NCBI RefSeq assembly: GCF_022230925.1
Contig: NZ_JAKKFH010000032.1
Span: 62,001-126,000, forward strand
DNA from: Micromonospora alfalfae
Lineage (GTDB): Bacteria > Actinomycetota > Actinomycetes > Mycobacteriales > Micromonosporaceae
Direction: 5' to 3'
Length of the DNA stretch: 64,000 bases
Numbering within the stretch: the first letter of the stretch is position 1; each line of letters begins with the position of its first letter. Positions 46,429 to 55,590 of the stretch are shown piece by piece. The translations under genes were made by a program, and so were the position numbers. The notes under the pieces are model-generated. The model was not told where the DNA came from. It worked only from the letters and a program-made list of their open reading frames with translations, and searched no databases.

Positions 46429-48852
46429 ATGTCCCGCACCGCCGCACCGCCCCCGTGCCCCCTCACGAAGGCGACCGCCGTGCTCCTCGCGTACCCGTTC
46501 CGCGTTCTCGTCCCCCGCCGTGCGGCACCGGAGGCCGCCACGTCCGTGGCGGTGGCGCTGCTCCTCCTCGCCGGTGTCGTCGACCTGGTCCCGCCGGCCG
46601 TGGTGACAGCGCTGGCCGCCGGTGCCGGTGCCACGCTCGCCGGGCTGCGACTGTCCCGGCTGGCCTACCGACGCGGCACCGATCCGACACCGCGTGCGGC
46701 GGGGGTGCTGCTCGACGCGGCGGTGGTGGCGGCGGGTCTCACCGCCGTCGTGGTGCCCCTGGCCGGCATCGGGCACACCGTCGCCGTGCTGATCGGGTCG
46801 CTGGTCGTGGCGGCCCTCTCGACGGCCGGTCTGAACCGGCTGCCCGGCCGATCGCGGCCGGCGGCCTCGGTCCGGTTGCGGTGGCTGGTCGAGTCGACCG
46901 GCCCGGCCGTCGGTCTGGCCCTCGCCGGCTGGTTGCTGCTGCCCACCGACGGCCTACCGGTCCCGGTTCGGCTGGTCGCCGCGTTGACGCTCGGCGGGTT
47001 GGGCATGGCCTCGTTGAACGCGTTCGCGGGGCCACGACGGCGCTCGGGTGCGTCGGTCTGCCGGGGCGGCGTCCTGCTCACGGTGGGCGGGCTGGTGCTG
47101 CTGGCCGCGTTGCCGTCCGCGCCGGCCGGCCGGGCGGCGCTGCTGGCCGTACCCCCGTTGGTGTTCGGGATGTTGCTCGTCGCGGTCGGCGCGGCGGATG
47201 CGGCGGACGACACGGAGCCGGTGGAGCGGATCGCCGCGGCCTGGCCCAGGGCGGTGCTCCCGGCGGCGGTGCTGCTGCTGGCGTCGGGTCTGCACCTGGG
47301 CGCCGGCCGCGCACCGGACCGGACGAGCGTGCTGTTGGCCCTGGCGGCGGTGCCGCCCCTGGTGTTGCGCGAGCTGCTGCGGGCGAATGACGCGGCCACG
47401 TCCGGTCGACGGGCCGCCCATCGGCGACCGACCGGTCGGGCGCTGCAGCACCGCCGGGCGGCACCGGGACGCTGGCCGGGCACCCCGGAGCCGCCGCCAG
47501 AGGGAGCCCTCGGCGTCCCGGACGGCGCGGCCACCGCGACGGGTGCCGGGTCGACCTGGTCGCCTGACCACGGTTCCGCGTGGTCGGGGCTCAACCGGCG
47601 ACCCGCGTCGGCGAGCGGTACCCCGGGCGACCGGGCCGCCCTGCTGGACGCCCTGGCCGCGATCGGCGACGTTCCGGCGCCGGCCGGTGCGCTGCTGCTG
47701 GTGGACCTGCACGGCACCGAGGCGTTCGGCCCGACGGCCCGGGAGGACGTGTTGGTCGAGGCGGTGCACCGGGCACGCGCTGTCATCGCCCCCGACGATC
47801 TGGTCACCGGCTGCACGGGTACCGGCTTCGCTGTGGTCACCGCCGCCGGCCCGGTGCTGGCGTACGCGCTGGGCACCCGACTGTTGAGCGCGCTCAGCCC
47901 GCCCTACCGGTTGGCCGGCGCGATGCTGCGCGTGCAGACGAGCATCGGGTTGGCCGAGGTGAGTGGCGCCGGGCCGGCGGATGTGCTCCGGCAGGCCGAG
48001 CTGGCCCGACGACGGGCCGTGCAGCTGGGCCGGGACCGGGTGGAGTGGTACGACGCGTTCCTTGAGGAACAACTGGTGCGCCGGCTCGACCTGGAGCGGG
48101 AGCTGCCCGGTGCGGTGGCGCGCGGCGAGCTGGACCTCGTCTACCAGCCGGTGGTCGACCTGGCCGACGGGCAGCCGGTGGGTGCGGAGGCGCTGTTGCG
48201 GTGGCGCAGCCCGGTGCTCGGCACCGTGCTTCCGGCCGAGTTGCTGCCGGTCGCCGAGGATCTGGACCTGGTGGGCGAGTTGGAGTGGTGGGTGCTGGAC
48301 CGGGCCTGCCGGCAGTTGTCCGACTGGTCGGTGGGTGTCCGGGAGCTGTGGATGGCTGTCAACGTCACCACCCGGGAGCTGACCACTCCCGACTTCGTCC
48401 AGCGGCTCGCGGCCGTGCTGGCCGCGTACGGGGTGCCGCCGGAGCGGTTGGTGGTGGAGGTGAGTGAGCCGAGGGTCGCCGGTGACCTGTCGACAGTGGT
48501 GGCCCGACTGGCCGGGCTGCGGTCGTTGGGCGTACGCACCGCGTTGGACGACTTCCGGGCCGAGCACGCCTCGCTGGCCCAGCTTCGCCGCCTGCCGATC
48601 GACCTGCTCAAGGTGGGCCCGGAGTTGGTGGGCGCTCGGCCGGACGGGCAACCGCCGCTGATCGACGTGGTGGTCAACGTGGGCGAGCGGTTGGGCGTCG
48701 AGATCGTCGCCGAGGAGTTGGAGTCGTCGACCCAGGTCGAGGGGGCGCGCCGGGGTGGTTGCCGGTACGGGCAGGGGTTCGCGCTGGCCCGGCCGGCGAC
48801 TGCCGAACGGGTCGAGGCGTACTTCGAGGAGTTTCCCTCAGCGTCCCGCTGA
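46429..48852 (+). CDS. Degenerate GGDEF-EAL membrane protein
   Basis: Protein of about 807 aa with eight or more membrane helices (to about residue 310), a disordered linker, a degenerate GGDEF domain and an EAL-like domain. GGDEF reads GTGFA (in CTGTGFAVV), so no cyclase activity is expected. In the EAL domain AEALLRW, VNVTTREL, VEVSEPRV, ALDDF, LLKVG, VAEELE and YGQGFALARP are kept, but the loop DFGTGYSS reads DFRAEHAS and K-I-D-R reads K-V-G-P. A binding or weakly active role is likely. The start is uncertain: ATG 46429 or GTG 46480. Confidence 0.82.
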   Translation: MSRTAAPPPCPLTKATAVLLAYPFRVLVPRRAAPEAATSVAVALLLLAGVVDLVPPAVVTALAAGAGATLAGLRLSRLAYRRGTDPTPRAAGVLLDAAVVAAGLTAVVVPLAGIGHTVAVLIGSLVVAALSTAGLNRLPGRSRPAASVRLRWLVESTGPAVGLALAGWLLLPTDGLPVPVRLVAALTLGGLGMASLNAFAGPRRRSGASVCRGGVLLTVGGLVLLAALPSAPAGRAALLAVPPLVFGMLLVAVGAADAADDTEPVERIAAAWPRAVLPAAVLLLASGLHLGAGRAPDRTSVLLALAAVPPLVLRELLRANDAATSGRRAAHRRPTGRALQHRRAAPGRWPGTPEPPPEGALGVPDGAATATGAGSTWSPDHGSAWSGLNRRPASASGTPGDRAALLDALAAIGDVPAPAGALLLVDLHGTEAFGPTAREDVLVEAVHRARAVIAPDDLVTGCTGTGFAVVTAAGPVLAYALGTRLLSALSPPYRLAGAMLRVQTSIGLAEVSGAGPADVLRQAELARRRAVQLGRDRVEWYDAFLEEQLVRRLDLERELPGAVARGELDLVYQPVVDLADGQPVGAEALLRWRSPVLGTVLPAELLPVAEDLDLVGELEWWVLDRACRQLSDWSVGVRELWMAVNVTTRELTTPDFVQRLAAVLAAYGVPPERLVVEVSEPRVAGDLSTVVARLAGLRSLGVRTALDDFRAEHASLAQLRRLPIDLLKVGPELVGARPDGQPPLIDVVVNVGERLGVEIVAEELESSTQVEGARRGGCRYGQGFALARPATAERVEAYFEEFPSASR

Positions 48853-48861
48853 ACCGGTTCA
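48850..48861. other. Palindrome TGAACCGGTTCA formed by two convergent stop codons
   Basis: The TGA of the upstream gene and the TCA (stop, minus strand) of the LacI gene are the ends of a perfect 12-bp palindrome. Only 6 nt separate the two genes. Confidence 0.7.
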
Positions 48862-49878
48862 TCTGTCCCGGGGCGGTGCGGTGCTGCCGCGCGGCGTGAG
48901 GTGGGGTGTCTCGTCCTGCACCCGGCCGGCCGGTTGCCCGGCGACGACGGCGAGCAGTTGCCGGGCGGCGTGCGCCCCGTACGCCGGGATGTCCCGGCCC
49001 AGCGCGGTCAGCGGCGGGTGCACCAGGCGGCACAACGGCGAGTCGTCCCAGGCCACGATAGACAGATCACCGGGCACCGTCAGACCCATCTCCTGGGCGA
49101 CGGAGAGCCCGGCGATGGCCATCACGTCGTTGTCGTAGATGACAGCAGTGGGCCGGCTGGCCGAACTGAGCAACCGGCGGGTGGCCCGACCGCCCTCCTC
49201 GCCGGTGTAGTCGGACCAGACGGTGACAGCGTCGACCAGGCCGAGCCGCTCGCGGACCGCCGCGAAGGCGTCGGTGCGGATCTCGGTGTGCCGCAGGTCG
49301 GGCAGGCCGGCGACCCGCGCGATCCGCCGGTGCCCGAGCGCGACCAGGTACTCCACCGTCTCGGTCAACGCGGCGGCGTCGTCGGACCAGAGACTCGCCA
49401 GCTCACCGGTGCCGCCGGGGCCGCCGATCACCACCGCCGGCAGTTGCAGCTGTTCGAGTGCGGGGATGCGCCTGTCGTCGGTGCGCAGGTCGCAGACGAG
49501 CACCCCGTCCACCCGTCGTTCGCCCCACCAGCGCCGGTAGACAGCGATCTCGGCGTCCGGGTCGGCCACCACCTGGAGGGTCAGCGCGTACGAGCGGGCG
49601 GAGAGTTCGGCCTCGACGCCACTGATCAGCGCCATGAAGAACGGCTCGACGCCGAGGGTCCGCGCCGGTCGGCACAGGGCCAGGCCGATCGCGCCGGCAG
49701 TGGCGGCCGAGAGGGCGCGGGCGGCGCTGCTGCGGCTGAACCCGATTTCGGTGGCGATGGCCAGGATGCGCTGCCGGGTGGCCTCGGAGACGCCGGGCTG
49801 CCCGTTCAGCGCGTACGACACGGCGCCCTTGGACACCCCGGCGCGTTGGGCGACGTCGGCGATTGTCGGCCGCTTCAC
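48859..49878 (-). CDS. LacI family transcriptional regulator
   Basis: Protein of 339 aa. N-terminal LacI helix-turn-helix and hinge helix (TIADVAQRAGVSKGAVSYAL, then SSAARALSAATAG), followed by a periplasmic-binding-protein-like effector domain ending TALGRDIPAYGAHAARQLL. GTG 49878 is chosen because GGAG lies 7 nt upstream. It is divergent from a beta-mannosidase gene, its probable target, so the effector is probably a mannose-containing oligosaccharide (inference). Confidence 0.92.
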   Translation of the reverse strand: MKRPTIADVAQRAGVSKGAVSYALNGQPGVSEATRQRILAIATEIGFSRSSAARALSAATAGAIGLALCRPARTLGVEPFFMALISGVEAELSARSYALTLQVVADPDAEIAVYRRWWGERRVDGVLVCDLRTDDRRIPALEQLQLPAVVIGGPGGTGELASLWSDDAAALTETVEYLVALGHRRIARVAGLPDLRHTEIRTDAFAAVRERLGLVDAVTVWSDYTGEEGGRATRRLLSSASRPTAVIYDNDVMAIAGLSVAQEMGLTVPGDLSIVAWDDSPLCRLVHPPLTALGRDIPAYGAHAARQLLAVVAGQPAGRVQDETPHLTPRGSTAPPRDR

Positions 49879-49904
49879 CGGCGTGCTCCTTCGCTCTCTG
49901 GCCG

Positions 49905-49934
49905 TTGACAGCCCGGATTTCCGGACCGTACGGT
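49905..49934 (+). promoter_or_regulatory. Promoter and candidate LacI operator before the beta-mannosidase gene
   Basis: TTGACA (49905-49910), 18 nt and TACGGT (49929-49934). The perfect palindrome ACCGTACGGT (49925-49934) covers the -10 box, a position from which the LacI protein could repress. Confidence 0.55.
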
Positions 49935-49992
49935 GGCTCAGCTTATCCGGTTCAGTTCGGCATCTTTCGATGCGGGAAGGTGCGGTGAAATC

Positions 49993-52458
49993 GTGAGCCG
50001 ACAGGCACTCTACGACGGTTGGACGGTGCGAGCGGCCCCCGGAGCACAGGTGCCCGAGGAGGTCGCCGACCGGTCCGTGCCGGCGACAGTGCCGGGCTGC
50101 GTGCACACCGATCTGCTCGACGCCGGGCTGATTCCCGACCCGTACCTCGACGACAACGAGCGGGCGCTGGCCTGGATCGGGCGCACCGACTGGGTCTACC
50201 AGACCACATTCCTCCACCGGGCGGGCGACGACGAGCGCGTCGACCTGGTCTGCGCCGGCCTGGACACTGTCGCCACGCTCACAGTCAACGGGGTCGAGGT
50301 CGGCCGCACCGCGAACATGCACCGCGGCTACCGCTTCGACGTCCGACCACTGCTGCGCGACGGGGACAACGACCTGGTCGTCACGTTCGACTCCGCGTAC
50401 CGCTACGCCGAGGCACAGCAGGAGCGGCTCGGCGACCGGCCGAACGCCTACCCGGAGCCGTTCCACTTCATCCGCAAGATGGCCTGCAACTTCGGCTGGG
50501 ACTGGGGGCCGACACTGGTCACCGCCGGCATCTGGCAGGAGATCAGCCTGCACGCCTGGTCGACAGCTCGACTGGCGACCGTCCGTCCACTTGTCACGAT
50601 GGACGGACGCGACGGGCGGGTCGAGGTGCACGTCGAGGTCGAGCGGGTCGCTGACGTCCCGCTGACCGTGCGCGCCGCCGTGGCCGGCGTCCGCGCCGAG
50701 GTGATCGTCCCGGCCGGGCAGCGCACTGCCGTGCTGACCCTCACCGTCCGCGATCCCGCGCTGTGGTGGCCCCGGGGGTACGGCGAGCAGACCCGTCACC
50801 CGATCGCTGTGACACTGCACGCACCGAACGGCGACACAGTGGACGACTGGTCGCACCGCATCGGCTTCCGCTCGGTACGGCTGAACACCACACCCGACGA
50901 GCACGGCACCCCGTTCGCGTTGTCGGTCAACGACGTCCCGGTCTTCGTCCGCGGGGTCAACTGGATCCCGGACGACACGTTCCCCACCCGGATCACCCGG
51001 ACCCGGCTGGCCGAGCGCTTCGACCAGGCGATCGACGCCAACGTCAACCTGCTGCGGGTCTGGGGCGGCGGCCGGTACGAGTCGGCCGACTTCTACGACC
51101 TCGCCGACGAGCGCGGTCTCCTCGTCCAGCAGGACTTCCTCTTCGCCTGCGCCGCGTACCCGGAGGAGGAGCCGTTCGGCACCGAGGTGGCCGCCGAGGC
51201 CGCCGAGCAGGTGACCCGGCTCGCGCCGTACCCGTCGCTGGTGCTCTGGACCGGCAACAACGAGAACATCTGGGGCTGGCACGACTGGGACTGGCAGCAG
51301 GCCCTCGCCGGGCGCACCTGGGGGCGCGGCTACTACCTCGACGTGCTGCCCCGGATCGTCGGCGAGCTGGACCCGACCCGCCCGTACTGGCCGGGCAGCC
51401 CCTGGTCGGGAACGGAGGCGATCCACCCCAACGACCCGGCGCACGGCACCACCCACATCTGGGACGTGTGGAACACCGACGACTACACCAGATACCGGGA
51501 GTACGTCCCGCGCTTCGTCGCCGAGTTCGGCTACCAGGCCCCACCGGCGTACGCCACGCTGCGTCGCGCGTTGAGCGACGAACCCCTGGCCCACGACTCA
51601 CCGGGCATGGCGCACCACCAGAAGGCGGCCGGCGGTGACGCCAAGCTCCAGCGGGGCCTCGACGCGCACCTGCCCGCCCCGGCGGACTTCGACGACTGGC
51701 ACTACCTGACGCAGCTCAACCAGGCCCGGGCGATCCAGCTCGGCGTCGAGCACTTCCGCTCCCACCGGGACGTCTGCGCGGGCACCATCGTCTGGCAGCT
51801 CAACGACTGCTGGCCGGTGACCTCCTGGTCGGCAGTCGACGGCGACGGCCGCCGCAAACCCCTGTGGTACGCGCTGCGCCGCGCGTACGCCGACCGGCTG
51901 CTCACCGTGCAGCCCCGCCACGGCGGGCTGGCAGTGGTCGCGGTCAACGAGACCGCCGAGGCGTGGACCGCGACAGCCGCTGTCACCCGGTTCACGCTCA
52001 CCGGGGAGCCGAGGGCGAAGACCTCGGTCGACCTCGACGTCCCGGCGTACTCCTCGGTGGTGGTGGCGCTGCCGGCGGACCTGGCACGGCCGGAGGATGC
52101 CCGGCGCGAGGTGCTGGTCGCGGAGGCCGGTGGCACCGCGGAGCGCGCCCTGTGGTTCTTCGCCGAGGACCGGGAGGTGGACTGGCCGGCGGCGGCCTGG
52201 GACGCGACCGTCGAGCCTGTCGACGGCGGGCAGCGGGTCCGGGTCACGGCCCGCACGGTGCTGCGCGACCTGACGCTGTTCGCGGACCGGCTGGACGGCA
52301 CCGCCACCGTGGACAAGGCCCTGGTCACCCTGTTGCCGGGCGAGTCGACGACCTTCACAGTGCGCGCCGACACGGCGTTGGACCCGGCGGCCCTGGCCAG
52401 CCGTCCGGTGCTGCGCTGCGTCAACGACATCGCGTCGAGTCAGCTCACGGTCCCATAA
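49993..52458 (+). CDS. Glycoside hydrolase family 2 protein, probable beta-mannosidase
   Basis: Protein of 821 aa; removes terminal beta-mannose from oligosaccharides. A GH2 sugar-binding domain (VPATVPGCVHTDLLDAGLIP opening) and immunoglobulin-like domain lead to the barrel with WTGNNENIWGW (acid/base Glu424) and VAEFGYQAPP (nucleophile Glu511). KMACNFGWDWGP is typical of beta-mannosidases. There is no signal peptide, so it is cytoplasmic. GTG 49993; divergent LacI regulator. Confidence 0.92.
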   Translation: MSRQALYDGWTVRAAPGAQVPEEVADRSVPATVPGCVHTDLLDAGLIPDPYLDDNERALAWIGRTDWVYQTTFLHRAGDDERVDLVCAGLDTVATLTVNGVEVGRTANMHRGYRFDVRPLLRDGDNDLVVTFDSAYRYAEAQQERLGDRPNAYPEPFHFIRKMACNFGWDWGPTLVTAGIWQEISLHAWSTARLATVRPLVTMDGRDGRVEVHVEVERVADVPLTVRAAVAGVRAEVIVPAGQRTAVLTLTVRDPALWWPRGYGEQTRHPIAVTLHAPNGDTVDDWSHRIGFRSVRLNTTPDEHGTPFALSVNDVPVFVRGVNWIPDDTFPTRITRTRLAERFDQAIDANVNLLRVWGGGRYESADFYDLADERGLLVQQDFLFACAAYPEEEPFGTEVAAEAAEQVTRLAPYPSLVLWTGNNENIWGWHDWDWQQALAGRTWGRGYYLDVLPRIVGELDPTRPYWPGSPWSGTEAIHPNDPAHGTTHIWDVWNTDDYTRYREYVPRFVAEFGYQAPPAYATLRRALSDEPLAHDSPGMAHHQKAAGGDAKLQRGLDAHLPAPADFDDWHYLTQLNQARAIQLGVEHFRSHRDVCAGTIVWQLNDCWPVTSWSAVDGDGRRKPLWYALRRAYADRLLTVQPRHGGLAVVAVNETAEAWTATAAVTRFTLTGEPRAKTSVDLDVPAYSSVVVALPADLARPEDARREVLVAEAGGTAERALWFFAEDREVDWPAAAWDATVEPVDGGQRVRVTARTVLRDLTLFADRLDGTATVDKALVTLLPGESTTFTVRADTALDPAALASRPVLRCVNDIASSQLTVP

Positions 52459-52510
52459 TCGTGCTCGATCTATGAAGTCAAAACCGTTGCCGTAGACGGA
52501 GTGGCTGTCC

Positions 52511-52620
52511 GCCTACCCCGCCCCGCCCCGCCCCGCCCCGCCCTGCACCGCCTCGCCTCGCCCTGCACCGCCCCGCCCCGCCCTGCACCGCCCTGCACCG
52601 CCCCGCCCTGCACCGCCTCG
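52511..52620. repeat. CCCCGCCCTGCACCG low-complexity tract
   Basis: Pentameric and decameric mixtures of CCCCG, CCTCG and CCTGCACCG fill about 110 nt between the beta-mannosidase gene and the class B palindrome. The gene-free stretch 52459-52950 otherwise holds only the class B and class A palindromes and the ArsR promoter. Confidence 0.75.
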
Positions 52621-52627
52621 CCTCGTC

Positions 52628-52696
52628 GATCATGGAGTTGTGGTGGGTGACAAAGTGCCCGCATAGCACCAAACCAGGCACCACAACTCCATGATC
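52628..52696. repeat. Class B intergenic palindrome (69 nt)
   Basis: The perfect 18-bp arms GATCATGGAGTTGTGGTG and CACCACAACTCCATGATC enclose a 33-nt loop. It is bounded by GATC, flanked on the left by a C-rich tract and followed 27 nt later by a class A copy. Confidence 0.85.
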
Positions 52697-52723
52697 GGCG
52701 GGGCGGGACCGCCCCTGCTCCGC

Positions 52724-52790
52724 GACCTTGCACCTTCTGTCCCGACGCAAGGGGCATCCCACCCATATCGACAACCGAAACTGCAAGATC
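52724..52790. repeat. Class A intergenic palindrome, copy 3 (67 nt)
   Basis: It begins GACCTTGCAC (one base changed from the other copies) and ends AAACTGCAAGATC. The length is exactly that of copies 1 and 2, and the right end is the best conserved part. Confidence 0.78.
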
Positions 52791-52900
52791 GGCGCGATCT
52801 TCTCACCCGACACACGTTGATCTACCAGGAGTCCAGAGATCCAGCACGGGTTGACCCGCCACCCGGCCGGTGGTGCGTGGGACGACATCTCGGCATCGAG

Positions 52901-52916
52901 TTGAAGATTTGTTCAA
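52901..52916. promoter_or_regulatory. Candidate ArsR operator TTGAA-N6-TTCAA
   Basis: Inverted repeat 35-50 nt upstream of the ArsR start codon and just upstream of a TAAAGT -10-like box (52921-52926). Spacing and AT content fit ArsR-family sites; autoregulation is an inference. Confidence 0.5.
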
Positions 52917-52950
52917 GTGCTAAAGTCTTCGTGTCGAGGGGAGGAACCTC

Positions 52951-53289
52951 ATGTCGGTCCCGCTGTACCAGGCGAAGGCGGAACTCTTCCGCACCCTCGG
53001 GCACCCGGTGCGCATCCGGGTCCTCGAACTGCTCCAGGACGGACCGAAGCCGGTCCGCGACCTGCTCGCCGTCATCGAGGTCGAGGCCTCCAACCTCTCC
53101 CAGCAACTCGCGGTGCTGCGCCGCGCCGGAATGGTCACCTCACACCGCGACGGTCCCCTCGTCATGTACGCGCTCAGCACCCCGGACGTGGCCGACCTGC
53201 TGGCCGCCGGGCGGCGGATCCTCGGCGCGGTCCTCACCGACCGCGACGGCCTCCTCGGGGAGCTGCGCGCCACCGGCGCGGACAGGTGA
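52951..53289 (+). CDS. ArsR family regulator
   Basis: Protein of 112 aa, winged helix: LFRTLGHPVRIRVLELLQDG, then LLAVIEVEASNLSQQLAVLR and MVTSHRDGPLVMYAL. No CxC metal motif in the recognition helix, so it does not look like a classical arsenic sensor. GGGGAGG precedes the ATG. The SulP transporter start overlaps its stop as GTGA. Confidence 0.9.
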   Translation: MSVPLYQAKAELFRTLGHPVRIRVLELLQDGPKPVRDLLAVIEVEASNLSQQLAVLRRAGMVTSHRDGPLVMYALSTPDVADLLAAGRRILGAVLTDRDGLLGELRATGADR

Positions 53290-54977
53290 GCGAGGCCATC
53301 CCGGTGGTCCGAGAGCGACTCCTCGGGCTGCTACCCGGGCGGGCCGACTGGGCCGCGGTCCACCGCTCACCGCGCCGGGACCTGCTGGCCGGGCTCACCG
53401 TGGCGGTCGTGGCGCTGCCGTTGGCCCTGGCGTTCGGTGTCACCTCCGGGCTGGGCGCCCAGGCCGGGTTGATCACCGCCGTGATCGCCGGTGCGGTGGC
53501 CGCTGTCTTCGGGGGCTCCAACCTCCAGGTCTCCGGGCCGACCGGAGCGATGACAGTGGTGCTGGTGCCGGTGGTGCAGCAGTTCGGAGCCACCGGCGTG
53601 CTGATGGTCGGGGCGATGGCTGGCCTGGTGCTGATCGCGCTCGCCGTGGCCCGCCTGGGCCGGTACGTCCGCTACCTGCCCACCCCGGTGCTGGAGGGTT
53701 TCACCGCCGGCATCGCCGTGGTCATCGCGCTGCAACAGGTGCCCGCCGCGCTCGGCGTCACCGACGCGCACGGGGAGAAGGTCTGGGCCGTCGCCTTCGA
53801 CGCGGTCGCCCGTTTCGTCGTACACCCGCGGCCGGCCGCGCTAGCGGTGGCCGTCGCCGTCGCGGCGCTGATGCTGCTGGGTGCCCGGTGGCGACCCGGC
53901 CTGCCGTTCTCGCTGCTCGGCGTGGGGGCCGCCACCGTCGTCGCCGAGGTCGTCCCGGTCGATCTGGTCCGGATCGGCGCGTTGCCGCAGGGCCTGCCCG
54001 CGCCCTCGCTCGGCTTCCTCGACCTCGGCGCGCTGGGCGTGCTGCTGCCCAGCGCTCTCGCCGTCGCCGCGCTCGCCGCCCTGGAGAGCCTGCTGTCCGC
54101 CACCGTCGCCGATGGCATGACCGTCGGCGAGCGGCACGACCCGGACCGGGAACTCTTCGGTCAGGGGATGGCCAACCTCGCCGCCCCCCTCTTCGGCGGC
54201 ATCCCGGCGACCGCCGCCATCGCCCGGACAGCTGTCAACGTCCGCGCCGGGGCGGCCTCGAAACTGGCGGCCCTCACCCACGCCGTCGCCCTCGCCGCCA
54301 TCGTGCTGGCCGCCGCGCCGTTGGTCGGCCGGATCCCACTCGCCGCCCTGGCCGGGGTGCTGCTGGCCACCACCGTCCGCATGGTGGAGGCTGGTTCGCT
54401 GTGGGCGCTGGCCCGGGCCACCCGGGGTGATGCCGTCGTGCTGGTACTCACCTTCGCCGTCACGGTGATCTGGGACCTCGTCACCGCCGTCGCGGTCGGC
54501 GTCGGCGTCGCCGTGGTGCTCGCCCTGCGCGCGGTGGCCCGCAGCGCCCGGCTGGAACAGGTGCCCCTCGACCCAGGCGAACACAGCGCCGAGGAGTACG
54601 CGCTGCTCACTGAACACATCGTCGCGTACCGGCTGGACGGGCCGCTCTTCTTCGCTGCGGCCCACACCTTCCTCCTCGAACTCTCCGAGGTCACCGACGT
54701 CCGTGTCGTCATCCTGCGAATGTCCCGGGTGACCACCATGGACGCCACCGGCGCGCACGTCCTCGGCGATGCGATCCGGCGGCTACGCGGACGCGGGATC
54801 ACCGTCCTGCTCTCCGGCATCACCCCCGCACACGACCAGGTGCTGGCCACACTGGGTGTGGCTGACGACCTGCGCCGCGAGGAACTGCTCTTCCCGGACA
54901 CGCCCGCCGCCATCCGGTACGCCCGCACGGTCGCGCTCCCCGCGGCGGACCACCCGACGGTCGTACCCGCCGACTGA
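53286..54977 (+). CDS. SulP family anion transporter with STAS domain
   Basis: Protein of 563 aa. About 12-14 membrane segments (residues 30-430) with the SulP signature near LQVSGPTGAMTVVLVPV and GGIPATAAIARTAVNVRAGA, and a C-terminal STAS domain (of about 440-550, VRVVILRMSRVTTMDATGAH). Substrate may be sulfate, bicarbonate or another anion. It is coupled to the ArsR gene, a pairing seen in other actinobacteria. Confidence 0.92.
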   Translation: MSEAIPVVRERLLGLLPGRADWAAVHRSPRRDLLAGLTVAVVALPLALAFGVTSGLGAQAGLITAVIAGAVAAVFGGSNLQVSGPTGAMTVVLVPVVQQFGATGVLMVGAMAGLVLIALAVARLGRYVRYLPTPVLEGFTAGIAVVIALQQVPAALGVTDAHGEKVWAVAFDAVARFVVHPRPAALAVAVAVAALMLLGARWRPGLPFSLLGVGAATVVAEVVPVDLVRIGALPQGLPAPSLGFLDLGALGVLLPSALAVAALAALESLLSATVADGMTVGERHDPDRELFGQGMANLAAPLFGGIPATAAIARTAVNVRAGAASKLAALTHAVALAAIVLAAAPLVGRIPLAALAGVLLATTVRMVEAGSLWALARATRGDAVVLVLTFAVTVIWDLVTAVAVGVGVAVVLALRAVARSARLEQVPLDPGEHSAEEYALLTEHIVAYRLDGPLFFAAAHTFLLELSEVTDVRVVILRMSRVTTMDATGAHVLGDAIRRLRGRGITVLLSGITPAHDQVLATLGVADDLRREELLFPDTPAAIRYARTVALPAADHPTVVPAD

Positions 54978-55044
54978 GCGGTAGGCCGCCCCCGTGTCGC
55001 CTTCTGGTCAGCAGGGGCTTCGCCGAGACGGTACGACCGGTTCA

Positions 55045-55590
55045 ATGACAGGTATGCGGGGATTCAACGGCACGGCGACGGCGAAGGTACTCATCCTGGC
55101 CGCCATTCCCATCGGTGGTGTCGGCTTCTTCGTCGCCAAGCCGTGGGCGGTCGCCGCGATCGTCGCCAACCTCCTCCTGCTTGCTGGCGGCGGTGCTCTG
55201 TGGTGGCTGGACTTCCACCGGAAACGCCGTTGGCTCGGCCTCAGGCGCAGCGGCGTGCCCGGCACCCTGACGCCGGGCAGCGGTGTCACCACCCCCAGCG
55301 CTGACTACTGCGGTGAGGTGCCGCCGGTCTTCGTCGAACAGCGTCGCCGGCATCGGCTGATGTTGTCGGCGACCAGCCGGGTGCGGCGCTCCGGCGGGCG
55401 CAGGCACCTCGCGGGCGAGCCGTCGCCTGACGCTGATCAGCTGACCATGGTGGCGGCCAAGGTGGCCCAGATTCAGCATCTGATCGATACGGGGCAGCAG
55501 CGATCCCGGCGTGAGCAGTTGTGGTGGCTGGTCGCGGGTCTGGCGGCGTCGGTCCCGATCGGCGTCGCGATCAACCTCGTCACCGGATAG
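55045..55590 (+). CDS. Membrane protein of unknown function
   Basis: Protein of 181 aa with two N-terminal helices (VLILAAIPIGGVGFFVAKP and VAAIVANLLLLAGGGALWWL), a basic soluble region (residues of about 60-150) and a C-terminal helix (WWLVAGLAASVPIGVAINLV). No domain is recognised. ATG 55045 or 55054 are both possible; neither has a clear ribosome site, so the message may be leaderless. Confidence 0.65.
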   Translation: MTGMRGFNGTATAKVLILAAIPIGGVGFFVAKPWAVAAIVANLLLLAGGGALWWLDFHRKRRWLGLRRSGVPGTLTPGSGVTTPSADYCGEVPPVFVEQRRRHRLMLSATSRVRRSGGRRHLAGEPSPDADQLTMVAAKVAQIQHLIDTGQQRSRREQLWWLVAGLAASVPIGVAINLVTG

